Virus record (IMG/VR): IMGVR_UViG_3300042321_002898
Coordinates: 1-52,400 of that record
DNA length: 52,400 nt
Source: a virus
Reading direction: 5' to 3' (one strand)
In this document: one piece after another, positions 7,988 through 15,113 of the stretch
Layout of the letters: each line of letters begins with the position of its first letter
Position numbering within the stretch: the stretch's first letter is position 1
Program-made: the position numbers and the translations under genes
Notes under the pieces: model-generated
Database searches by the model: none
Seen by the model: only the letters and a program-made list of their open reading frames with translations
Told to the model about the DNA's origin: nothing

Positions 7988-8031
7988 CGGAGAGGGGGCT
8001 TCCCACTGCTTGCCCGCTGGCCCCCTCCCCG
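7988..8031 (-). terminator. Strong GC hairpin after the major capsid gene
   Basis: Two 12-base arms (7988-7999 and 8020-8031) are complementary except for one G-T pair, with a 20-base loop. It lies between the capsid stop (8047) and the next start (7957). The minus-strand transcript has no U-run after it, so this is not a classical intrinsic terminator. It could be a partial terminator, a processing site or a 3' stabiliser of the capsid message. Confidence 0.5.
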
Positions 8032-8046
8032 ATGTATCGAACCAGA

Positions 8047-9255
8047 TTAGAGTCCCGTTGAACTGGTCAGGCAGGTCTCGAGGCCGGTGTCGAAGGTGCA
8101 GCGCTTGTAGGCGAAGGGCACCACGGCATGCGGCCGGATCGGCTGGTATGCCCGGCTGATCTGGTAGATGTGCTGCCCGTAGTCGAGGAACAGGTTGCAG
8201 TCGTTGTCACGCTGCGCGACCCATTCGAGCTCGCCCATGTGGAGCTGAGGCGCGAACTTGAACGATCCCTCGCCGGTGTAGCGCTCGGGCGTGAGCCGCG
8301 AGAAGCTGTCGCCGGCAACGAGGAAGCCAATCTCATACTGCGCCGAGACCCACGCGGGGTTGCGACGAGAACCCTTGCCGTTGGTGACGGACACGCCAAT
8401 CTCAGGCTCGATCAGGATGGGCTGACCAGAACCGTTGAGGGCGTTGAAGCGGAGAGGCTGACTGTCGACGCCGAGGGCGAATCCGCGATACCCCTGGAAC
8501 GAGTAACCCGTGAGGGCCTCATTGCCGAGGCGGAACGAACCGGCTGTGACGTAGAGCAGGTCTTCTTTGACGTCTGCATCGTTGCGGAAGGCTTCGATCT
8601 GGTCGATCGAGGCGATCACCATGAAGAAGTCACCGCGCTCGGTGCCGAAGGGCTCCGCGAGGAGATCCTCACGCAGGAGAGTTCCGAGCTTGTAGAGCGT
8701 GCGGAAGTTCATCTGCGCGTCGGGCAGCGAGTTGTAGAACGGAGTGTCGATCTGCTGGGAATCGCCGGTGACAAGATTGTCAAAGGAGACGCCCTTCTTG
8801 GCGACGAACTTGACACCGGAGCGACGCAGGAGCGTGGCACGGATGTCGGAGTTCATGATCTGCAGGATTCCTTTTTCCAGGGCCATCTGGGCCTGGAGAT
8901 AGGCGCCCTTGAACGCGGTGCGGCTGGTCTTCACGCAGACGCGAGGACCGCGGCCACGAAGGGACTGCAGCTGATATTGGTATTCGGTCGAGCCGACTTC
9001 ATCCGGGTCGGCGCCGACACCGCAGAGTTCGACGTCGTTGGTGAACGAGGGCTCTGAGAGCGATGCGTTCATCACGGCGCGTTCCTGCACGACTGAGCGG
9101 ACGACATCCGAGACGTTCGGAATGGTTCCGCCCTTGAGGACGTTCATATACGGACTCTTGCGAGCCAGGACCTTTGCGATCTGGCCGACAATACGGTTGA
9201 CGTCCTTGGCCGCGAAATTCTGTACGGCCGACAGATCAATACAATCATTAGGCAT
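8047..9255 (-). CDS. Major capsid protein (probable)
   Basis: 402 aa from the ATG at 9255 (MPNDCIDLSAVQNF); an upstream TTG at 9297 in the same frame is less likely. It has a helical N-terminus, then mixed alpha/beta, with FMVIASIDQIEAFRNDAD and GYSFQGYRGFALGVDSQPLRFN in the style of HK97-fold coat proteins. The call rests on size, high-quality coding, and position downstream of portal and scaffold in the late block. Unusually, five sugar-related genes lie between scaffold and this gene. A 163-base gap upstream suggests its own promoter or processing site. No strong Shine-Dalgarno is seen. Confidence 0.78.
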   Translation of the reverse strand: MPNDCIDLSAVQNFAAKDVNRIVGQIAKVLARKSPYMNVLKGGTIPNVSDVVRSVVQERAVMNASLSEPSFTNDVELCGVGADPDEVGSTEYQYQLQSLRGRGPRVCVKTSRTAFKGAYLQAQMALEKGILQIMNSDIRATLLRRSGVKFVAKKGVSFDNLVTGDSQQIDTPFYNSLPDAQMNFRTLYKLGTLLREDLLAEPFGTERGDFFMVIASIDQIEAFRNDADVKEDLLYVTAGSFRLGNEALTGYSFQGYRGFALGVDSQPLRFNALNGSGQPILIEPEIGVSVTNGKGSRRNPAWVSAQYEIGFLVAGDSFSRLTPERYTGEGSFKFAPQLHMGELEWVAQRDNDCNLFLDYGQHIYQISRAYQPIRPHAVVPFAYKRCTFDTGLETCLTSSTGL

Positions 9256-9418
9256 ATTGCTTGTGCTTTCTAACTGAGGTTTAGGTTTGAATGGCAACGT
9301 GTCTTCAGACGCGTCGTCGTTCTCTCTGTCCTCGGCACGTTAGGACTGTGTGCGGCCTGTTTGCAGCGGCTGGACCGCGGCTCCCCGATCGCTTTCGGCG
9401 ATCAATCGCAAGAGCAAG
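9256..9418. other. Gap upstream of the capsid gene
   Basis: This is the longest gap in the left minus-strand block. It holds a small hairpin (GATCGC at 9388-9393 against GCGATC at 9398-9403) and no T-run. A weak minus-strand promoter could be drawn, but nothing convincing is visible. The plus-strand frames crossing it look like noise. Confidence 0.4.
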
Positions 9419-10171
9419 CTATCCCTGCTGAGAGAGAATGGAAAAGCTTTTTTTCTGCGAAGAAACCAGGCGTCGCCTCGCCCAGTCGCGCGCGGTTGAG
9501 TCCTTCACGCCATGGAGCCAGACGCAGCCGTCTCTCAGCAGATGCTCGAAGACAAACGGCTCGACGTTTCTTGCCCTATAGAGATTTCTGATCTCTGGGA
9601 TGTCCTCCCACCCGAGCTGATGAAAGACGTTGGCAAGATACGTGTCCCAGCAGACTCCTGTCGCGCACCCGGCGAGGCGCGGATCAAGCGTGACCGTGAG
9701 GGGATCAAACAGGGCATTTCCATTGATGTGCCCGACCTCGTGCTCGCCGCTCGGATGCCAACATCCGGCCACCATGGACTCGGCCCGGTCCCATGCGGCA
9801 AGCAGTCTCTGCGGCCAGTCGCGGACGAGCGGGATCGCGTCTGCCTCGGTCGTCAGGACGCAGTCATACTTCCACTCCTTCGACCGGTGCATCGCGGCCA
9901 CGTGCTGCATCGTGTCGCACCACACGCCGTTGGGACCCGCAGGAAATCCGGTCTCATGGCGCCTTGAGCGGTAGGATCTCACGACTGAAAAAGATCCGCC
10001 CAGCAGTTCCTCGAGCTCTCTGGGTCTCGGACAGTCGCGGCGGTAGACGAGCATGGCGTCGACGTCCTGATACGGAGTCTTGTCGGTGATCTCGGCGTGG
10101 AGTCTTGCCACCTCGGTCGCCATGTCGACGTCGCCGTGCCAGACCTGAAGAACGTAAAGGAGGCGGCTCAT
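9419..10171 (-). CDS. Glycosyltransferase-like protein 1 (paralogue of 11801-12553)
   Basis: 250 aa. The N-terminal text (VWHGDVDMATEVARLHAEI) and the C-terminal VWLHGVKDSTARDWA match the protein at 11801-12553 (YWQGDWEMAREVARL; LYHGVKDDSAIRAV). The core has CVLTTEADAIPL, where a DxD-like nucleotide-sugar site would lie, then HINGNALFD and WDTYLANVF, which resemble GT-A acceptor-side motifs. It probably transfers a sugar to a phage or host target. It is the last gene of an ATGA-coupled series starting at the scaffold gene, and overlaps the fucose-synthase gene by 4 bases. The C-terminus is basic and Ser-rich. Family membership is inferred from fold-like motifs, not a close match. Confidence 0.68.
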   Translation of the reverse strand: MSRLLYVLQVWHGDVDMATEVARLHAEITDKTPYQDVDAMLVYRRDCPRPRELEELLGGSFSVVRSYRSRRHETGFPAGPNGVWCDTMQHVAAMHRSKEWKYDCVLTTEADAIPLVRDWPQRLLAAWDRAESMVAGCWHPSGEHEVGHINGNALFDPLTVTLDPRLAGCATGVCWDTYLANVFHQLGWEDIPEIRNLYRARNVEPFVFEHLLRDGCVWLHGVKDSTARDWARRRLVSSQKKSFSILSQQG

Positions 10172-11079
10172 AGACCACGGGGAGGGACGGAATGAAAGTC
10201 ATTCCAGGCAAGAGACAGGCCCTCATGCAGCGAGACTCTCGGGCTCCAGCCGAGGCTCTTGAGTTTTGACACATCAAACGTCTTGCGAGGAATTCCCACG
10301 GGCTGGCTGGTGTCCCACTTTACCTCCAGGTCAAGGCCAGACACCTCTGCCAGCGCCGACACCAGCTCACGGATGCTGTGGCTCAGCCCTGTCCCGATCG
10401 ATATGACCTCTGGCGATTCCCATCCCTGGATCACCGCGTCGATCGCGGAGGCCACGTCGTCAGAATAGATGAATTCACGCACCGCCGAGCCGTCGCCCCA
10501 CACGACGGGCGAACTCGACGTCGCCCGAGCCTCGCTGAACTTGCGGATCAGTGATGGAATGACATGCGCATTGACGCCATAGTTGTCGTTCGTGCCATAG
10601 ATGTTCGAGGGATTCACCGTGATGAAACGTCTGCCAAACTCTTCCCAGTATGCCTTGCACAGTCTCCAGCCGGCTATCTTTGCGATCGCGTAGGCCTCGA
10701 CGGAATCATCCAGTCGTCCGGTCAACAGGGACTCCTCGGGAACTGGCAGGGCGGCGTCTCGCGGAAACATGCACGATGTTCCGATGAAGATCAGGGTCTC
10801 CACGCCGTGGCGCGCGCACGACGAAATCACGTTGTTCTGCATCTGCAGATTGTCGAGCAAAAAAGTCACGGGATGGCGCTTGTTGGCATGCACTCCTCCC
10901 ACTCGGGCCGCACAATGAATGACCTCGTCGGGCCCATGCTGTTCAAAAAATTGCTGAACGTCTCTCTCAATCAGGCAGTCTCCCTGAAAGAGCACAATGT
11001 CGCGCGACTCAGAAAAGTGTCTCACGCACGCAGAACCGAGCAGTCCCCGGTGTCCAGTGATGGCCATCGTTTTTTTCAT
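10168..11079 (-). CDS. fcl: GDP-L-fucose synthase
   Basis: 303 aa, near the usual length of about 320. It is a short-chain dehydrogenase fold: GHRGLLGSA at residues 9-17 binds NADP(H). The text around GTSCMFP and EAYAIAKIAG matches bacterial GDP-L-fucose synthase, with catalytic Y130, K134, C103 and H172 (NAHVIP); the position of E. coli Ser107 is Thr101. The enzyme epimerises and reduces GDP-4-keto-6-deoxymannose to GDP-L-fucose. The preceding enzyme, GDP-mannose 4,6-dehydratase, is not seen here, so the host would have to supply the intermediate. It overlaps glycosyltransferase-like genes on both sides by 4 bases, so fucose or a related 6-deoxyhexose is the likely donor for them. Confidence 0.92.
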   Translation of the reverse strand: MKKTMAITGHRGLLGSACVRHFSESRDIVLFQGDCLIERDVQQFFEQHGPDEVIHCAARVGGVHANKRHPVTFLLDNLQMQNNVISSCARHGVETLIFIGTSCMFPRDAALPVPEESLLTGRLDDSVEAYAIAKIAGWRLCKAYWEEFGRRFITVNPSNIYGTNDNYGVNAHVIPSLIRKFSEARATSSSPVVWGDGSAVREFIYSDDVASAIDAVIQGWESPEVISIGTGLSHSIRELVSALAEVSGLDLEVKWDTSQPVGIPRKTFDVSKLKSLGWSPRVSLHEGLSLAWNDFHSVPPRGL

Positions 11080-11804
11080 GATCTGGTCAGGGTCGCGGCA
11101 TACAGCCGCATCAGCTCGTCCTTGACGCGGGCTGACTTCACGGAGTGCAGGCAGACTGCCCCATGATTGAGCACTCGGTCAGACAAGACCGCGAGCCCGA
11201 GTGGCGTCACCGTCTCGCAGCTCGCGCCATGAGTGAACGGGAGATGCTTCACGCCCGCCGCGGCACAGGCCACAACAAACCACCAGTCGATGAAAGGAGT
11301 GATCGGACAGGCCTGCAGTCCGAACGTGGCCTCGACAATCTTCTCAAGACAGCGGCGAGACATGAAATATGGCGGCTGCATGGCAATGAGAGGAAAACCC
11401 CTGTGGTAATCCATGCTCCACGTGGTTCCTTCGTATGTCTCTCCGGGAATCCGGAAATCTGCGACCTCGTTGCTGTAGACGACTCCCTGATCTGCAAAGA
11501 GATATTCAGGAAGCTGCGCGCTGCACACGAACGAGTCAGAATCATTCATGAGATACCAGTCAAAGTCGTATTCGAGAAGCAGTTTCAACTGCAGCCACTG
11601 GCGATCCCACGAGTCCTGACCGACATATGCCCGTTTTCCGGCAAACCTGCAGATGTGAGGCCCGACTCCAGAGATCGGAGAATCTTCAGGAGAGACGATG
11701 ACCAGCGGACACTGGTGATGCTCAAACACCGGAAGCAGATCAAAGACCTGAGCAGCATCGCCCGCGTAGCCATGCACGGACACCAGTGTCTTGCGGTTGT
11801 TCAT
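11076..11804 (-). CDS. Glycosyltransferase-like protein 2
   Basis: 242 aa. It begins KTLVSVHGYAGDAAQVFDLL. A GT-A type donor site is visible as YLMNDSDSFV (DSD in place of DxD), followed by PPYFMSRRCLEKIV and PFIDWWFV. The C-terminus (VCLHSVKSARVKDELMRL) shares the LHxVK feature with glycosyltransferase-like proteins 1 and 3, which suggests distant paralogy among the three. It overlaps both neighbours by 4 bases and lies between the fucose synthase and protein 3. Donor and acceptor cannot be read from the sequence. Confidence 0.72.
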   Translation of the reverse strand: MNNRKTLVSVHGYAGDAAQVFDLLPVFEHHQCPLVIVSPEDSPISGVGPHICRFAGKRAYVGQDSWDRQWLQLKLLLEYDFDWYLMNDSDSFVCSAQLPEYLFADQGVVYSNEVADFRIPGETYEGTTWSMDYHRGFPLIAMQPPYFMSRRCLEKIVEATFGLQACPITPFIDWWFVVACAAAGVKHLPFTHGASCETVTPLGLAVLSDRVLNHGAVCLHSVKSARVKDELMRLYAATLTRS

Positions 11805-12553
11805 ATCCCGAATCTTTCTCTCACGGCCCTTATGGCCGAGTCATCCTTGACTCCATGATAGAGCACTGGAACTTTTTTTTCCTTTCTGGGAGAAAATAAT
11901 TCTTCAGGAGTTATGCTCTTTCTGCGGTAGTCCAGGTGGATGAGAGGGGTGTCGCGCGCCACGGGATGCAGCCGCACGCCGTGATACCAGTCCCATCCGA
12001 CAGTTCCGGGAGATCCAACCAATGCCGGAACATGCTTAAGGATGTCCCAGCGGTATATCGCGGCCGCGTTGATGTGAAACTTGCCGCCGTTGAAACTTCC
12101 TGGAATGAAACTTCCGCACACGAGTTTTCCCGCGGTCTGGGCGCGGCGCCACTCGTCGATGAATTCATGATTCCAGGTGCGGCTCAGCATGACGCAGTCG
12201 GCCTCGATCAACAGCACACCATCGATGTGCAAAAAATCGTGCCGGTTGCAGAACATGAAATCAAACAGATCGAACGCGAGCTCGTTGCATCCCATGGGAA
12301 AACCCACTCCCTTGCGGCGCGAACGGCGCACATGGACTCTTGCAAATTTTTCTTCGCAGTGGTGCACGATGCCCGTGTCGGGCTTCTCACAGTCGAACCG
12401 TCTCTGAAAAAGAAGCTCGACGTTTGACTGCCGCGACGGAAGCAGGTCGCTCAGCAGCCTGGCCACCTCGCGCGCCATCTCCCAGTCGCCCTGCCAGTAT
12501 GCCAGACAGACCAACAGCGAACTCTTGTCGGAGTCTGACTCTGTCTCGGTCAT
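11801..12553 (-). CDS. Glycosyltransferase-like protein 3 (paralogue of 9419-10171)
   Basis: 250 aa, the same length as protein 1 and sharing both ends with it: YWQGDWEMAREVARL near residue 20 and LYHGVKDDSAIRAVRERF at the end. The core contains DGVLLIEADCVML (EAD at the likely nucleotide-sugar site), GKFHINAAAIYRWD and GWDWYHGVRL. It is one of a series of ATGA-overlapping genes between scaffold and capsid. It is probably a sugar transferase that arose by duplication, with the pair now separated by protein 2 and the fucose synthase. Confidence 0.7.
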   Translation of the reverse strand: MTETESDSDKSSLLVCLAYWQGDWEMAREVARLLSDLLPSRQSNVELLFQRRFDCEKPDTGIVHHCEEKFARVHVRRSRRKGVGFPMGCNELAFDLFDFMFCNRHDFLHIDGVLLIEADCVMLSRTWNHEFIDEWRRAQTAGKLVCGSFIPGSFNGGKFHINAAAIYRWDILKHVPALVGSPGTVGWDWYHGVRLHPVARDTPLIHLDYRRKSITPEELFSPRKEKKVPVLYHGVKDDSAIRAVRERFGI

Positions 12554-13377
12554 AGAACCTCGTCAAGGGCTGAAGTGTGCATGCCATAGACCCCATGACC
12601 GACATGGAGTGCGTGAAGCATCGTGTCGACATGCGGCTGGAATCCGCATTCTTTTGCCCTGGCACAGAAGGCGATGTCCTCTCCTCGGCCATCATTCTCT
12701 GGCTGGAAAAAGTTGAATGGCATCTCGGGATTGGTCGGATTGAGCTCTGGAAACTTGGTCTGCATCGTCTCGAGCACCCGGCGGTGGATGAGCAGACAGC
12801 CGGTCCCGATCCAGTCGCAGGGCATGGTCCCGTCGTGGAACGAGGCCGCCCTCGCCCGGTAGGTCTGGTCGAGCGCCAGACTGTTGACCGCGCGTCCCCT
12901 GGGATGCCTGGTGAAGTAGGTGGCTCCGACGATGTCAGCACCATGGCCGATGAGCCGGTGCGCGACGTGCAGCGCCGTGGGAGCCGTGGGATACGAATCT
13001 GGCAGTCGGCACATCGCACGAAGGAAATCTGGGCGTCCGATCGGAGGAATCATGTCATCGTCGAGAAACAGGATCCACTGGGCCTGGGTCGCAAGAAACT
13101 TCATTGCCAGCTCGTTGCGGGCATGGTAGATCATCGCGTCGCCGACCTGCATGTCAAACCGGACCTTCTCCTTGCCGAGATCGAGCGCGATCGCGAGAAG
13201 ACACCAGGCCGTGGCCGGGTTGGTCTGCTTGTAGCAGGGAAAGCCGACAAACAGGTCACGCCCCAGCCACTCGGCCTCCTGCTTCCAGCCCAGCGGAGCC
13301 TGGGTCTGAATGACAGTCGTGGGCCCGAGATCGAGATCGTCGGGGTCGATCCCGTCGATTCGTCCGGTGTGGCTCAT
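12550..13377 (-). CDS. GT-A glycosyltransferase (family 2-like)
   Basis: 275 aa. The best glycosyltransferase candidate of the cassette: VGFPCYKQTNP at the start of the domain, AQWILFLDDDMIPP with a DDD metal and nucleotide-sugar site, CDWIGTGCLLIHRRVLE on the acceptor side, and GEDIAFCARAKECGF matching the ED general-base region of GT2-like enzymes. The C-terminus has HALHVGHGVYGM. It directly follows the scaffold gene with a 4-base overlap. It is unlike the three other transferase-like proteins, so the cassette holds at least two families. Confidence 0.82.
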   Translation of the reverse strand: MSHTGRIDGIDPDDLDLGPTTVIQTQAPLGWKQEAEWLGRDLFVGFPCYKQTNPATAWCLLAIALDLGKEKVRFDMQVGDAMIYHARNELAMKFLATQAQWILFLDDDMIPPIGRPDFLRAMCRLPDSYPTAPTALHVAHRLIGHGADIVGATYFTRHPRGRAVNSLALDQTYRARAASFHDGTMPCDWIGTGCLLIHRRVLETMQTKFPELNPTNPEMPFNFFQPENDGRGEDIAFCARAKECGFQPHVDTMLHALHVGHGVYGMHTSALDEVL

Positions 13378-14666
13378 GACATGGCAGACTCGGCGGCCAT
13401 GAGGCCGACCTCGATGGCATCCTCGTCAGAGAGCTTGTTGGGATCGGCCGACTCGGTGGCGGGCTTGCGTCCGCCCTGACGGGCAGATGGCGCCTTGCCG
13501 GCGTTCTTCACGGCCTCGAGCGCCTTTTCTGCCTTCTCGGCGCGCTCGTTGGCGGTCTGAAGACGCGCACCCAGATCGGTGACGGACTCGGCAAGCTTGA
13601 CGCTCGCGACGGCGGCGGCCGCGACCTCGGCGCGCGCCTGCGGGGTCTGCGGATACAGGGCCTCGCGGAAGCGCGTCTCGAGTTCCTCGACAGTCTTGTT
13701 GTGCTCAGTGATTCTCTTTGCCTCGTCTGGCTTGGCGCCAGGAGGAACTTCCTGATACCGCGCCCACGGGACCTTCTCGGTCATCTGGTCGACGTGCGTG
13801 AATATCTCCTGTTCGAACTGCTGCAACTGAGCCTGCTGCTGTTGCTCGCGGTATTGGGCATAGGAATCCCGGTAAGACTTGAATTCTTCAAGCGCCTTGA
13901 ATCGACTCTCTGAGACATCTGCGCGTTCGGCCAGCCGCTTGCGGATGCGCTCCTTGTCGACAAATGAGAGCTTGTCAAGAACAGACTCCTCCCACCACTT
14001 GGGAGACACCTTGTCAATGCCAATTTGCCTGAGCTGTTTTTCTGTGTCCTCAGGAAGGCCGTTTTTGCGCAGTATGGAAAAAACGTCTTCTTCGATGCCC
14101 TGAAGCTTGGCATCAAACATTTCCCTGAATTCCGGATCGTTTTCAGTGTCATAAAGAGCCCTGAAGGCACGAAGTTCTGTGAGTTCGTTGATCACCTCGT
14201 CGGGAACCCGCACCGGACTTTTTTGGACCTCGGCGAGCTGCTGCTCCATCTCCGCGGCGCGGGATGCCTGGGCCTTGAAATGACGGGCGACGTCACGCAG
14301 TTTGTCAAAATTGACGAGATTGCGGGGACTGATGTCCGCGGGCGGCTGGATCGCGTCGAGATCGATCTGCTCGAATTCTCTGGCGACGTCCTCCGGAGAC
14401 GGCTCTGGGGCCTTTTCTTCGGCTGGCTTCTCGCCGTCTGGCTGACTGTCGGGCGGCTGCTCGTCGGCAGGCGGCTGATCTGCCGGCTTCTCATCGGACA
14501 GAGGAGCCGCTGAGGTCTCGGGCATCTCTTCTCCCGGATCAAGAATTCCGGCAGCTCGCATCGCCTCGTCGAGACTGTTCATGTTGTCCTGTGTGGGTGG
14601 TTCGACATGCCCGAGGTCAAGTTCCTGGGGCACGCCCTCGCTGGTCACTGGTTTTTCTGCTGACAT
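13374..14666 (-). CDS. Scaffolding protein (probable)
   Basis: 430 aa. The N-terminal third is acidic and Pro/Glu-rich (EEKAPEPSPEDVAREFEQ), the middle and C-terminal parts are long charged helices with coiled-coil character (residues about 120-380, including a Gln-rich EQQQQAQLQQFEQE), and the end has a basic patch (RQGGRKPATES) of the kind that binds coat protein. Composition, length and position between portal and capsid genes indicate the internal scaffold of procapsid assembly. It overlaps the GT2-like gene by 4 bases. Confidence 0.78.
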   Translation of the reverse strand: MSAEKPVTSEGVPQELDLGHVEPPTQDNMNSLDEAMRAAGILDPGEEMPETSAAPLSDEKPADQPPADEQPPDSQPDGEKPAEEKAPEPSPEDVAREFEQIDLDAIQPPADISPRNLVNFDKLRDVARHFKAQASRAAEMEQQLAEVQKSPVRVPDEVINELTELRAFRALYDTENDPEFREMFDAKLQGIEEDVFSILRKNGLPEDTEKQLRQIGIDKVSPKWWEESVLDKLSFVDKERIRKRLAERADVSESRFKALEEFKSYRDSYAQYREQQQQAQLQQFEQEIFTHVDQMTEKVPWARYQEVPPGAKPDEAKRITEHNKTVEELETRFREALYPQTPQARAEVAAAAVASVKLAESVTDLGARLQTANERAEKAEKALEAVKNAGKAPSARQGGRKPATESADPNKLSDEDAIEVGLMAAESAMS

Positions 14667-14671
14667 AGTCT

Positions 14672-14845
14672 TTATTTCTTTTTGGCCGTCCTGGCCGAGT
14701 CACGAAAATCCTTGGCAGAGGGAGCCTTTTTTGATCCTGGCTTTCTCATTCGCTCGCCAGAGCCCGCCTTGATCCGGCGGCGCTTGGCATGGATGTTTGC
14801 GTAGAGGCCCGCGGCGGCGCTTTTTACCTTGTCTGCGTCCTTCAT
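14672..14845 (-). CDS. Small basic phage protein (57 aa) next to the scaffold
   Basis: It starts at 14845 (MKDADKVKSAAAGLYANIHA) with an ATGA overlap to the upstream gene and ends 5 bases before the scaffold start. It is Lys/Arg/Ala-rich with GERMRKPGSKKAPSAKDF. Proteins of this pattern (GLYANIHAKR, then MRKPG) are frequent near portal genes of tailed phages; their function is not established as far as I know. The strong positive charge suggests binding to DNA or to an acidic partner such as the scaffold. Confidence 0.82.
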   Translation of the reverse strand: MKDADKVKSAAAGLYANIHAKRRRIKAGSGERMRKPGSKKAPSAKDFRDSARTAKKK

Positions 14846-15108
14846 GTCATGTCTCGGTATTCAGGGTTGACCTGCTCGCGGCGCTGAACGTCGGCGAGCG
14901 CGAAGAAATTTCTCTCGTAGTCGTCCCAGCCGGCGCGCATCGCGGCCACTCGGGCGACGGCCTCGGCGTCATTCTTGAGAACTGTCTCGGCATCAACGAC
15001 GGCCGGACACATGTCTCGCATCACCTCGGCGATTCGTTCACGCGGGACACGCCGAAAGAACTCGCGCAGGGACGTCGAATCTTCTGAAGACCATGGAACA
15101 GAGCTCAT
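14842..15108 (-). CDS. Hypothetical protein between portal and scaffold (88 aa)
   Basis: It begins MSSVPWSSEDSTSLREFFRR and is mostly helical and acidic, with YERNFFALADVQRREQVNPEYRDM at the end. Its start is 5 bases after the portal stop and its own stop overlaps the next start as ATGA. It could be a minor head or head-maturation factor by position; no family is recognised. Confidence 0.65.
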   Translation of the reverse strand: MSSVPWSSEDSTSLREFFRRVPRERIAEVMRDMCPAVVDAETVLKNDAEAVARVAAMRAGWDDYERNFFALADVQRREQVNPEYRDMT

Positions 15109-15113
15109 TCAGT

